Positions 1-6,298 are shown, counted from the first letter of the stretch. The stretch is 6,312 nt of DNA from Candidatus Omnitrophota bacterium (GCA_020061545.1 JAGUYA010000111.1:1-6312); one strand, 5' to 3'. Made by a program: numbers and translations. Notes: a model not told the origin generated them from the letters alone.

Positions 1-24
1 AACTGTTTCTTTGGTGATGGCCAT
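1..24 (-). CDS. gatC: N-terminus of probable aspartyl/glutamyl-tRNA amidotransferase subunit C (partial)
   Basis: Eight codons read MAITKETV on the minus strand, and the gene continues beyond base 1. The start is well supported: GGAGGA at 31-36 lies 6 nt upstream of the ATG, and a near-consensus promoter lies just before it. GatC proteins typically begin M-[AS]-[IL]-T-[KR]-E-x-V, followed by an LARL helix, and this fits. GatC is the small subunit of the GatCAB complex, which converts misacylated Glu-tRNAGln or Asp-tRNAAsn to the correct amide form in the cytoplasm. Ribosomal protein S15 can also begin MAITKE, but usually continues with Lys rather than Thr-Val. The start of a gene is certain; its identity rests on eight residues. 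Confidence 0.5.
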
Positions 25-30
25 GATTAT

Positions 31-36
31 TCCTCC
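31..36 (-). promoter_or_regulatory. Shine-Dalgarno site of the left-edge gene
   Basis: GGAGGA on the minus strand sits 6 nt from the ATG at 24-22. It is a strong site and decides the start of the truncated gene at the window edge. Confidence 0.75.
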
Positions 37-53
37 GCTATAATTATTTTTTA

Positions 54-82
54 ATCATAACACCCTTTATCCAAAAAGTCAA
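54..82 (-). promoter_or_regulatory. Sigma70-type promoter for the left-edge gene
   Basis: On the minus strand TTGACT (82-77) and TATGAT (59-54) are separated by 17 nt, each one base from consensus. Transcription would start near 47, giving a leader of about 23 nt that holds the ribosome binding site at 36-31. The distance and spacing are ideal, so expression of the left-edge gene is probably constitutive. Confidence 0.7.
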
Positions 83-98
83 ACACAATAGGGACATC

Positions 99-117
99 TT
101 CCAAACCCGCATTGGAA
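99..117. repeat. Inverted repeat TTCCAA-N7-TTGGAA in the divergent promoter region
   Basis: Perfect 6-bp arms at 99-104 and 112-117 are separated by 7 nt. The repeat sits between the two divergent promoters, 17 nt upstream of the minus-strand -35 box and 20 nt upstream of the plus-strand -35 candidate. This is where an operator for a dimeric regulator could lie. There is no T-tract, so it is not a terminator. Arms this short can arise by chance. Confidence 0.3.
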
Positions 118-136
118 TGGGGTGGTTAAAATTTTG

Positions 137-164
137 TGGACAAATGCTTTAAAATATGTAGAAT
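137..164 (+). promoter_or_regulatory. Candidate sigma70-type promoter of the phosphorylase gene
   Basis: TGGACA (137-142) and TAGAAT (159-164) are each one base from consensus and separated by 16 nt. A transcript starting near 171 would have a leader of about 20 nt carrying AAGGGG before the ATG at 192. This is the best candidate upstream of the gene on this strand, but it is weaker than the two minus-strand promoters. Confidence 0.45.
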
Positions 165-180
165 ATCTTACATAATATAC

Positions 181-186
181 AAGGGG
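181..186 (+). promoter_or_regulatory. Ribosome binding site of the phosphorylase N-terminal frame
   Basis: AAGGGG ends 5 nt before the ATG at 192. It fixes the start of the long frame and contrasts with the second frame at 1730, which has no comparable site. Confidence 0.65.
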
Positions 187-191
187 AATAT

Positions 192-1751
192 ATGATTGGA
201 AATCTTAAGAACAAACAACCGAAGTATTATCTTAATCCCAAAGGCAAAGAATTCATTATTGAAAACTATAACTTTGCTAAGCCTTTTGCTAATTTCTTTC
301 CGGGGATTGCGGGTAAATATGGCATACCGATGTGGGTCTTCTATGTCAACCGCGGTCAGGGCATAGCTAGTTTTGGCACAAAGGATAAAGACCATGCCAT
401 ATTAGAATTCTTTCCGGCAAATAAAGCCTGGCAATTAGTCTCCTTACAAGGATTCCGCACCTTTATCAAAATATTTACCCCGTTAGATAAATCTACATCA
501 CAGGATAAACATTATCTAACGGGGTTTACAGGCAAAAAATTTATCTTCTATGAACCCCTCCACAATGGTTTTACCAATTTAGGATATAACCTCAATAACC
601 GGATGCGCATTACCTCCTCTGACTTAACCTTAGAGGAAGAGAATTTATCTTTGGGTCTGGGAGTAAAGGTAGAATATTTTACCATTCCTAATGATTCCTA
701 CTCTGCCCTGGCAAGAATTGTAACCATCAAAAACTTAAATCGCAAAATTAAAAGAATCCAGCTGATAGATGGCCTGCCGCAGATTATTCCCTACGGAGTA
801 AGTAATTTATTCTTAAAGAAATTGGGACGGACCATCGAGGCCTGGATGAATATAGAAAACCTTGAAAAAGGCGTTCCTTTCTATAAACTCGATGTTGACC
901 CCACAGACAGGCCCGAAGTAATACATATAAAAGAAGGTAATTTTTATCTAGGTTTTTATTATGACAAGGGAAGACCCCGAATTATAAAACCCACAGTTGA
1001 CCCTCAGTCTGTATTTGGTCCGGTGACTGATTTTTCCTGTCCGCGTGAGTTTTTAGCGCGGGGAAATTTTACTCTGCCTGCCGATAAACTTACCAAGAAT
1101 AAAACTCCCTCTGGGATGATGTTATTAAACTTTGAATTGGAGAAAAACGGCGAAAAAAAGTTTTATTCCCTGATAGGTTATATGCGCAGTAAAGACATAT
1201 TGAACTCCTCCATTGCCCGAATGATCAAACCCGAATATCTAACCCAGAAAAAAGAAGAAAATAAAAAAATCATTGCAGAATTGCAGTCTGATATAACTAC
1301 TGTCAGCAGTTCTGCTGAGTTTAATCTCTATGCCCAGCAAACCTATCTAGACAATATTATACGCGGTGGCTATCCTGTAGTCTTTTCCTGCCCATCTCTT
1401 AGAGTATCGGGGGGGATCCCGCCTTCGGCGGGAAAATCTGATGCGTCGGATTCGGTATTCTATTTATATGCCAGGAAGCACGGTGATTTAGAAAGGGATT
1501 ATAATAAATTCCAAATCCAGGCCACTTATTTTTCCCAAGGTAATGGCAATTATCGCGATATGAACCAGAATCGTAGGTGCGACATCTGGTTTAATCCAGA
1601 GATAAAAGATGAAAATGTGGTTACCTTCTTTAACCTTATTCAGACCGACGGCTTTAATCCTTTGGTGGTTAAAGGATTGAGTTTTACCCTGAAAAATGCA
1701 GAAGATTTTAAATCTATATTAAAGACCTCATGGAAGAAAAGAGCATTTTAA
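192..1751 (+). CDS. GH94-like carbohydrate phosphorylase, N-terminal part (split gene)
   Basis: This 519-residue frame has no signal peptide and should be cytoplasmic. It resembles the first half of large (about 1,100-residue) proteins usually annotated as cellobiose phosphorylase, which cleave a glycosidic bond with phosphate to give a sugar 1-phosphate. Residues 1 to about 350 look like the N-terminal beta-sandwich, with the motif FFPGIAGKYGIP (35-46) followed by WVFYVNRGQ (48-56). A helical stretch follows (about 370-400). Then come RKHGDLERDYN (428-438) and GNYRDMNQNRR (452-462). The latter resembles the GH94 donor-sugar motif [GF]-[YF]-R-D-x-x-Q-[DN]. No catalytic Asp motif of the W-N-D type is present; it lies in the next frame. 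Two 17-codon segments (near residues 95-112 and 405-421) look like in-frame insertions. Close to its stop the frame departs from the family pattern. GH149 or GH161 membership is possible; the natural substrate cannot be told from sequence. Confidence 0.75.
   Translation: MIGNLKNKQPKYYLNPKGKEFIIENYNFAKPFANFFPGIAGKYGIPMWVFYVNRGQGIASFGTKDKDHAILEFFPANKAWQLVSLQGFRTFIKIFTPLDKSTSQDKHYLTGFTGKKFIFYEPLHNGFTNLGYNLNNRMRITSSDLTLEEENLSLGLGVKVEYFTIPNDSYSALARIVTIKNLNRKIKRIQLIDGLPQIIPYGVSNLFLKKLGRTIEAWMNIENLEKGVPFYKLDVDPTDRPEVIHIKEGNFYLGFYYDKGRPRIIKPTVDPQSVFGPVTDFSCPREFLARGNFTLPADKLTKNKTPSGMMLLNFELEKNGEKKFYSLIGYMRSKDILNSSIARMIKPEYLTQKKEENKKIIAELQSDITTVSSSAEFNLYAQQTYLDNIIRGGYPVVFSCPSLRVSGGIPPSAGKSDASDSVFYLYARKHGDLERDYNKFQIQATYFSQGNGNYRDMNQNRRCDIWFNPEIKDENVVTFFNLIQTDGFNPLVVKGLSFTLKNAEDFKSILKTSWKKRAF
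474..529. mobile_element. Miniature inverted-repeat element inserted in frame in the phosphorylase gene
   Basis: A perfect 14-bp inverted repeat (ACCCCGTTAGATAA at 477-490, its complement at 512-525) encloses a 21-nt loop. The same five bases, TTTAC, occur on both sides (474-478 and 525-529), as a target-site duplication would. Element plus one repeat copy is 51 nt, so 17 codons are added without a frame change. Removing it gives the protein junction KIFTGKKFIFYEP, which reads like an uninterrupted beta-sandwich segment. The element is too short to encode anything. It is a MITE-like or Rickettsia-palindromic-element-like insertion by structure; the family is unknown. Confidence 0.6.
1404..1458. 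repeat. G+C-rich palindromic segment inserted in frame in the phosphorylase gene
   Basis: TCCCGCC-TTC-GGCGGGA (1417-1433) is a perfect 7-bp hairpin. It is followed by AATCTGATGCGTCGGATT (1435-1452), which is self-complementary if G-U pairs are allowed. GGGATCCC (1413-1420) overlaps the first arm. The bases GTAT flank the segment (1404-1407, 1455-1458) with a period of 51 nt, that is 17 codons. The encoded SGGIPPSAGKSDAS is low-complexity and unlike its surroundings, and its removal leaves SLRVFYLYARKHGD. The segment is much richer in G+C than the gene around it. It looks like a dispersed REP-type palindrome tolerated inside a coding region. Confidence 0.5.
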
Positions 1752-1755
1752 AGAC
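1719..1755. repeat. 8-bp direct repeat spanning the frame break in the phosphorylase gene
   Basis: TTAAAGAC occurs at 1719-1726 and again at 1748-1755, 29 bp apart. Twenty-nine is two more than a multiple of three, exactly the offset between the two reading frames. Deleting one repeat unit (29 bp) joins them as KSILKTLSFLNKPFTPGD without a stop. The repeat is therefore a plausible cause of the break, by slipped duplication or insertion, and a possible site for its reversal. A single-base loss anywhere in 1712-1751 would also explain the frame change. Confidence 0.45.
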
Positions 1756-3532
1756 TTTGTCATTCTTAAATAAGCCATTTACGCCCGGTGATGTCATTTT
1801 CTTTATTAAAGAAAACAAAATTAATTTAAAGGTCTCCAGCGATGAATTCCTGAATGTATTGTTCTCGCATTCCCTAAAAAATCAAGAAGCCGAACACGGT
1901 GAAGGCTTCTGGACAGACCATTGGACTTATAATCTGGACCTGTTAGAGAACTATCTGGATGTTTATCCGGAAAAATTAAAAGAAATAATCTTTGAAAAAA
2001 GAGTCTTTACCTTTTACGACAATACCGAGATAGTCAAGCCCCGAAAGGAAAAATACATGCTTAAGGAGGGTTCGGTAAGACAACTGCATTCGGTCATGCC
2101 TTGTAATGCCAAAAGAGAAATGATGAGAAAAAGAATAACCCAGCCCCATATTGTAAGGACGCAATATGGTCAAGGTGTAGTCTATCAAACCACTCTCATT
2201 AATAAATTATTGTGTCTCTTAGTGAATAAATTGGCGTCTCTGGACCCATTCGGCTTGGGCATTGAAATGGAAGCAGATAAACCCAACTGGTTTGATGCAC
2301 TAAACGGACTACCGGCATTATTTGGTTCTTCGCTAAATGAAACCTTTGAATTAAAAAGATTGATTATTCTTATAAAAGAAACGATGCAAAAATGCGCAGT
2401 AGAGAAAATCTATATTACCGAAGAAATATATAATTTTCTCATTGATCTGGGAAAATTAATTCAGGATTACCTTACCGGCAATTCTCATGATAAAGACTAC
2501 AAATATTGGGACAAAAGTTATAGTCTCAAAGAAGACTATCGGCAAAAAACACGCTTGGGATTGGACGGTGAAGAATTAGAAATGCCGGTTGAGCAGTTAA
2601 TTATTATTTTAGATAATGTCCTAAAGAAGATAGACCAGGAAATTGATAAGGCGCAAGATAAGAAAAGGAATATTTATTATGCTTATTTTATAAATGAAGT
2701 TAAAGAATATCTTCCCTTGGAGGCATCTTTTGTTAAACCCACTAAATTTAATCAAATAAAACTGCCCTTCTTTTTAGAACCACAGGTCCATGCCTTAAGA
2801 TTAACCGACAATATAAATAGGGCAAAGATACTGTATGAAGCAATAAAGAAAAGCAATCTATATGATAAGAAACTCAAGATGTATAAATCCACCACTTCTT
2901 TAAAAAGTATGCCTGAAGAAATCGGTAGATGCCGCATATTTACTCCGGGGTGGCTGGAGCATGAATCCGTATGGCTACATATGGAATATAAATATCTATT
3001 GGAAATTTTAAAGAGAGGTCTCTACCAAGAATTCTATGAGGATTTCAAAAATGCACTTATCCCTTTCCAGAACCCTGAAAGATACGGGCGCAGTATCTTA
3101 GAAAATTCATCATTTATAGTCAGTAGCGTATTCCCGGATAAAACCTTACATGGTAATGGATTTGTAGCACGGCTTTCCGGCTCTACTGCAGAATTCTTGC
3201 AAATTTGGCTCATTATGAATGTGGGAACAAAACCCTTCTTCTTAAATGCGCAAAATGAATTGAATCTTAAATTCTCTCCTATATTGGCAGGTTGGCTCTT
3301 TGCCCAAAAAGATAAGACCTATGGTTTTAATTTTTTAGGTAAGATTAGGGTGACTTACCATAACCCCAGAAGAAAGGATACCTTTGGCAAGAATGCAGTC
3401 AGGCCAAAAAAGATTGTATTTAATGATAAAAATGGAAATCCTATAGAAATCCTTCAAGATACCATCCCCTCGCCTTATGCAGAGCAGATAAGGTCTCGTC
3501 AAATAAACCGGATTGATATGTATCTGGAATAA
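1730..3532 (+). CDS. GH94-like carbohydrate phosphorylase, catalytic C-terminal part (split gene)
   Basis: This 600-residue frame overlaps the previous one by 22 nt in the -1 frame. No good ribosome binding site precedes its ATG, so translation would depend on coupling, frameshifting or a weak start. It carries the helical (alpha/alpha)6-barrel part of the family: HGEGFWTDHWTYN (56-68), then GIEMEADKPNWFDALNG (177-193), whose W-F-D-A-L-N resembles the GH94 W-N-D-x-[LM]-N motif with Asp189 as presumed general acid. LHGNGFVARLSGSTAEFL (473-490) follows and may correspond to the phosphate-binding S-G-T-A region (inference). The C-terminus looks complete and beta-rich. Sequence downstream of the break shows no decay, which argues against an old pseudogene. 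The first ten residues probably include a few that would not exist in the ancestral continuous protein. The frame ends 4 bp from the convergent neighbour. Confidence 0.75.
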   Translation: MEEKSILKTLSFLNKPFTPGDVIFFIKENKINLKVSSDEFLNVLFSHSLKNQEAEHGEGFWTDHWTYNLDLLENYLDVYPEKLKEIIFEKRVFTFYDNTEIVKPRKEKYMLKEGSVRQLHSVMPCNAKREMMRKRITQPHIVRTQYGQGVVYQTTLINKLLCLLVNKLASLDPFGLGIEMEADKPNWFDALNGLPALFGSSLNETFELKRLIILIKETMQKCAVEKIYITEEIYNFLIDLGKLIQDYLTGNSHDKDYKYWDKSYSLKEDYRQKTRLGLDGEELEMPVEQLIIILDNVLKKIDQEIDKAQDKKRNIYYAYFINEVKEYLPLEASFVKPTKFNQIKLPFFLEPQVHALRLTDNINRAKILYEAIKKSNLYDKKLKMYKSTTSLKSMPEEIGRCRIFTPGWLEHESVWLHMEYKYLLEILKRGLYQEFYEDFKNALIPFQNPERYGRSILENSSFIVSSVFPDKTLHGNGFVARLSGSTAEFLQIWLIMNVGTKPFFLNAQNELNLKFSPILAGWLFAQKDKTYGFNFLGKIRVTYHNPRRKDTFGKNAVRPKKIVFNDKNGNPIEILQDTIPSPYAEQIRSRQINRIDMYLE

Positions 3533-3536
3533 GTAA

Positions 3537-6122
3537 TTAGAACTTACGTTTGTAGAATAACCTAAAGATATGTTGGGTATCTAATGCGGAGAGGGTCCAT
3601 TTGGACTGTTCGTAAGGATCATCGTAACCTACAAATTCACCATATAATAAACTAAAACTTTCATCCGGATTGATCTTGTACTCTGTTCCAAAAAATACAT
3701 TATGATGGCTTTCATAATATTCAGAACTCTGATATTTATTTTGTTTATAAACATCGATTAGACGTGAATAAATGTACTTAAACCAAAATGTCAATTTATC
3801 CGTGGGAATATAATCTACTTCCAATCCCACATGATTTATATCATCGTTAATACCGCTGGCGTGCTTATTCTGATTATAGGTATAACCTAAGATATACTTC
3901 CAGGCTTCGGTGGGAGTGAAGATAAACTTTGTCTTAGCAATATGATAATAGCGGTAAGGTGGTAGATTAAAAAATTGTTGATCATATAAAAAGGGTACAA
4001 CCTTATCCCACGTCTGTCCATCCGCATTCTCTGTGGTTACTGAGGTATCGTTAAGTAACCCTCTTGGAAAATCTAAAGGGTCGTTCGTTCTCTCGCATAT
4101 ACCTATCCAGGAAAGCTCTTCAGAGAAATCATATTTAGCACCTAGCCCATACCTTCCGATTGAAGGGTCTTTGTCTGCCAGAACTTTACTGTTCTCCAGG
4201 AACGCATCTTCTTCGCTAAAATAATCTGTTAGTGAATAGGATGTTTTAGCATAAATTAAAGGGTCATAACCCGCATATGTCTTAGGAAGGTGCTTATACC
4301 AACCCATAAATTTAAACGCAAGTTTATCCGTGGTTTGATAAAGTGTCTCCAGTCGAGAAACGGTCTCTACGTAACTACCGCTGTCCTTATGCACACGCCT
4401 TACGTTCAATAAGGAATCTAAATCATCGGTTAACTTTGCCTGTGCCTGAAAACCCGCTACCGCACGACCACGGTCAATTCCATCTCCTATACGTATTGCC
4501 GCATCAGCGGGTTCTTGTTCATCAAAGTATACAGAACTAAAGTCCCTGCGAGTATAACGATAATTGGATAGTCCTGGATAAAATCCACTATCCATATAAG
4601 CTAACCATAGTTTACTGGCATAAATCTTAGAAGATTTCTTTTTTGTATCATCAAAATTAAAACCTGCTTTTGCGCTCCCTCCGGTAAAGGTGCGCGTAAA
4701 TCCTTTTGCCTCCTGTATCTGGGTGTCACTAGCCGCAACTTCACAGAATAATGTGGTCTGGGGATTAAGATTATAAGCAATATCTACGCCACCTACCTGA
4801 TTCCAGGCTTCTGCAGCGCCGCCATTTACTCCAATCTTTGAGGTCTCGGTAAAACCCAACTGTAAATCATTACTAAGCGGAATTTTTAATCTCGTGGCTT
4901 CGTGAATGCTATTAGAATTCTCATATTCATCCCATAAACTCATAGGGGTTGCCACGGTAGTTTCTAACGAATAAGAACCCGGATTTGTTTTAAAAGATAC
5001 GCCTCTTAAAAAAGTGAGCCGATGTGGATAGTCATCACTACTATCTTTGGTAAAAAATGATAACCTTCTTATCCATCTACCTTTTTTTATTGGCTCACCG
5101 GTATTTTCAAAAATTCTACTAGGTTCGTATTCATCTAGCCAGGGGCTCTCTTCCCAATAGACATGATTATTAGATATTTTTAAAGGATCATCAGTAGTCT
5201 GTGCCTCGAATTCATCTGAAATCGGGAAAACCTTTAAGGCATAATCATCCTGTTTGTAGTCAAACCATAATTTTCGTATCGGCCGATAATCACGATTAAT
5301 TTCCATAGGTTGTATAGAATTAAAGGTCGTAGCCCAACTCGTTATCCCTGTCGGTGTGGTAACTGTAGTTTCGCCGTCATCTACCTTTATCTGTTTAAGA
5401 TTTATAATATTTCCTTTTTTTGAACGATAGATTTCATTTATAGTGCGGCTATCTGCTGACCAGTATTTTAGATCCATATCTACCACATCGCCACCAGCAG
5501 TTGCTGCAACTGTAACGTGATTTTTACCTACAAAGGTCCAGGGGTCAATAGTAATTTCCATAAAGGCATTAAGAGGACTATTAAACTGGGTCTGCATATC
5601 TAAAGTTAGCCGATCGTAAATCTTAGGGTCATAGGTATTATGACGTTGATCTCCCCAGAGATATCTCCAGTTCTTCTCTGATGGAACACCTATCCTATCC
5701 GCATTTGCATCTTTCCAGATAACATCTTCAGAAGTCATACCCAAACTTAACCGATATTCGCCACTTAAAACAGCAGGGCCCTTTTGTTCTGCGGCCTCTT
5801 TTATTATCTCTTCTCTGGGAGGTCTTCTTGCAAATTTTTCAGCTACCTGTTCTGTCGGCGGTGCAGTTTCTTTTAAGGCGAGAATAGGCATGTCTTTAAG
5901 AAAGATGTCACTTATATAATTCTTGGCGGCTTGATTATTAGGGTCTACTATTAATACCTTATTAAATTCGTGCAAGGCATCATCATATCTACCGAGGCGA
6001 TAAAAAGCAATCCCCAGCTCACAGAGATATTCCGCTGCCTGCGTAGCGCAAAAGGCAGGACGCAGGATTAGAGAGGTCAACAGCAAAAATAATATTGCTA
6101 TTATTTTAATCTTGTGTACCAT
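3537..6122 (-). CDS. Secreted TPR protein with C-terminal beta-rich region, probable outer-membrane barrel
   Basis: The protein has 861 residues from the ATG at 6122. That start gives a textbook Sec signal peptide: MVHKIK, a hydrophobic core IIAILFLLLTSLIL, and likely cleavage after FCA. It is not a lipoprotein, as PAFC does not fit a lipobox. Residues 30-63 form one tetratricopeptide repeat (LGIAFYRLGRYDDAL, ending VDPNN). A Pro/Glu/Lys-rich linker follows. From about residue 120 (GEYRLSLG) to the end, alternating polar and hydrophobic or aromatic stretches suggest many amphipathic beta-strands. The last residues, LFYKRKF, end in Phe, as in BAM-assembled outer-membrane barrels. Function is unknown; a porin-like or surface-assembly role is inference. 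In-frame alternatives are ATG at 6146 and GTG at 6191. The GTG would make the terminator hairpin coding and is rejected. No start has a good ribosome binding site. A strong promoter and an apparent attenuator precede the gene. Confidence 0.7.
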   Translation of the reverse strand: MVHKIKIIAILFLLLTSLILRPAFCATQAAEYLCELGIAFYRLGRYDDALHEFNKVLIVDPNNQAAKNYISDIFLKDMPILALKETAPPTEQVAEKFARRPPREEIIKEAAEQKGPAVLSGEYRLSLGMTSEDVIWKDANADRIGVPSEKNWRYLWGDQRHNTYDPKIYDRLTLDMQTQFNSPLNAFMEITIDPWTFVGKNHVTVAATAGGDVVDMDLKYWSADSRTINEIYRSKKGNIINLKQIKVDDGETTVTTPTGITSWATTFNSIQPMEINRDYRPIRKLWFDYKQDDYALKVFPISDEFEAQTTDDPLKISNNHVYWEESPWLDEYEPSRIFENTGEPIKKGRWIRRLSFFTKDSSDDYPHRLTFLRGVSFKTNPGSYSLETTVATPMSLWDEYENSNSIHEATRLKIPLSNDLQLGFTETSKIGVNGGAAEAWNQVGGVDIAYNLNPQTTLFCEVAASDTQIQEAKGFTRTFTGGSAKAGFNFDDTKKKSSKIYASKLWLAYMDSGFYPGLSNYRYTRRDFSSVYFDEQEPADAAIRIGDGIDRGRAVAGFQAQAKLTDDLDSLLNVRRVHKDSGSYVETVSRLETLYQTTDKLAFKFMGWYKHLPKTYAGYDPLIYAKTSYSLTDYFSEEDAFLENSKVLADKDPSIGRYGLGAKYDFSEELSWIGICERTNDPLDFPRGLLNDTSVTTENADGQTWDKVVPFLYDQQFFNLPPYRYYHIAKTKFIFTPTEAWKYILGYTYNQNKHASGINDDINHVGLEVDYIPTDKLTFWFKYIYSRLIDVYKQNKYQSSEYYESHHNVFFGTEYKINPDESFSLLYGEFVGYDDPYEQSKWTLSALDTQHIFRLFYKRKF

Positions 6123-6150
6123 AATTTGATTATTATTATATACCATTTTT

Positions 6151-6187
6151 AACAAAAAACCGGGTTGACCCCTTTTGCCAACCCGGT
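6151..6187 (-). terminator. Intrinsic terminator in the leader of the barrel gene
   Basis: On the minus strand ACCGGGTTG (6187-6179) pairs perfectly with CAACCCGGT (6167-6159) around an 11-nt loop. The T-tract TTTTT-G-TT follows (6158-6151). The 9-bp stem with six G/C pairs and the T-tract meet the standard for a rho-independent terminator. It lies downstream of the promoter at 6298-6270 and a few bases upstream of the first ATG, so it would end transcription before the gene unless overridden. Confidence 0.75.
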
Positions 6188-6196
6188 CCACAATTT

Positions 6197-6220
6197 CTAT
6201 AGCAACCCGATTACCTCCTT
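6197..6220 (-). promoter_or_regulatory. Strong Shine-Dalgarno site followed by a two-codon TTG-CTA-TAG minigene
   Basis: AAGGAGGT (6220-6213) is a near-perfect anti-16S match. Seven nt later comes TTG (6205-6203), then CTA and the stop TAG (6199-6197). The site is too far from the GTG at 6191 (21 nt) and much too far from the ATGs at 6146 and 6122 to serve the large gene. A ribosome here would read a two-codon peptide and sit on the CGGGTTG copy at 6209-6203. It could be a leader minigene, a ribosome standby site, or a remnant of an older start. Confidence 0.4.
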
Positions 6221-6227
6221 AATGTAT

Positions 6228-6244
6228 ATCAGGAAATGCCTGAT
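6228..6244 (-). repeat. Short inverted repeat in the leader of the barrel gene
   Basis: ATCAGG and CCTGAT (6-bp arms, 5-nt loop) lie about 20 nt downstream of the expected transcription start and just upstream of the strong ribosome binding site. It could be a small 5' UTR hairpin or an operator half-site pair; no T-tract follows. Confidence 0.35.
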
Positions 6245-6269
6245 TTTAATACTCTAAAAAAGTAAATTA

Positions 6270-6298
6270 ATTATAGCTTATTTTTTCTATTTTGTCAA
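6270..6298 (-). promoter_or_regulatory. Perfect-consensus sigma70 promoter of the barrel gene leader
   Basis: TTGACA (6298-6293) and TATAAT (6275-6270) are both exact consensus with the optimal 17-nt spacer. Transcription would begin near 6263, giving a leader of about 110 nt to the terminator T-tract and about 140 nt to the ATG at 6122. So strong a promoter suits control at a later step, which the terminator downstream would provide. It could also make a free-standing small RNA of about 110 nt. Confidence 0.85.

Noticed and set aside
168..395. Minus-strand open frame overlapping the phosphorylase promoter and start
   Set aside because: It would lie antisense to the ribosome site and the conserved N-terminal motif of the phosphorylase, and no Shine-Dalgarno site precedes it.
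1303..1318. Near-palindrome TCAGCAG-TT-CTGCTGA in the first phosphorylase frame
   Set aside because: It is short, has no flanking repeats and no composition shift; it is probably chance in a Ser-rich linker.
1730..1751. Programmed -1 frameshift site in the overlap
   Set aside because: The A-rich run GAAGAAAAG is not in the X-XXY-YYZ register for the upstream frame and no close stimulatory structure follows, so I kept it only as an alternative.
1885..1910. AGAAGCC-N12-GGCTTCT hairpin downstream of the frame break, considered as a frameshift stimulator
   Set aside because: It lies more than 130 nt beyond the overlap, far from the 5-10 nt spacing needed, and falls in the conserved HGEGFW motif that fixes its sequence.
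2402..2440. Imperfect hairpin GAGAAAAT...ATTTTCTC in the second phosphorylase frame
   Set aside because: It is A+T-rich, has a bulge, lacks flanking direct repeats and encodes an ordinary helical segment, so chance is a sufficient explanation.
4343..4540. Open frame on the plus strand inside the barrel gene
   Set aside because: It has no ribosome binding site, its Arg/His/Pro/Leu-rich composition is typical of an antisense shadow, and it lies wholly within a well-supported minus-strand gene.
6144..6191. GTG start at 6191 for the barrel gene
   Set aside because: The extra N-terminal residues are encoded by the terminator hairpin, the nearest ribosome site is 21 nt away, and they would bury the signal peptide behind a long polar stretch.
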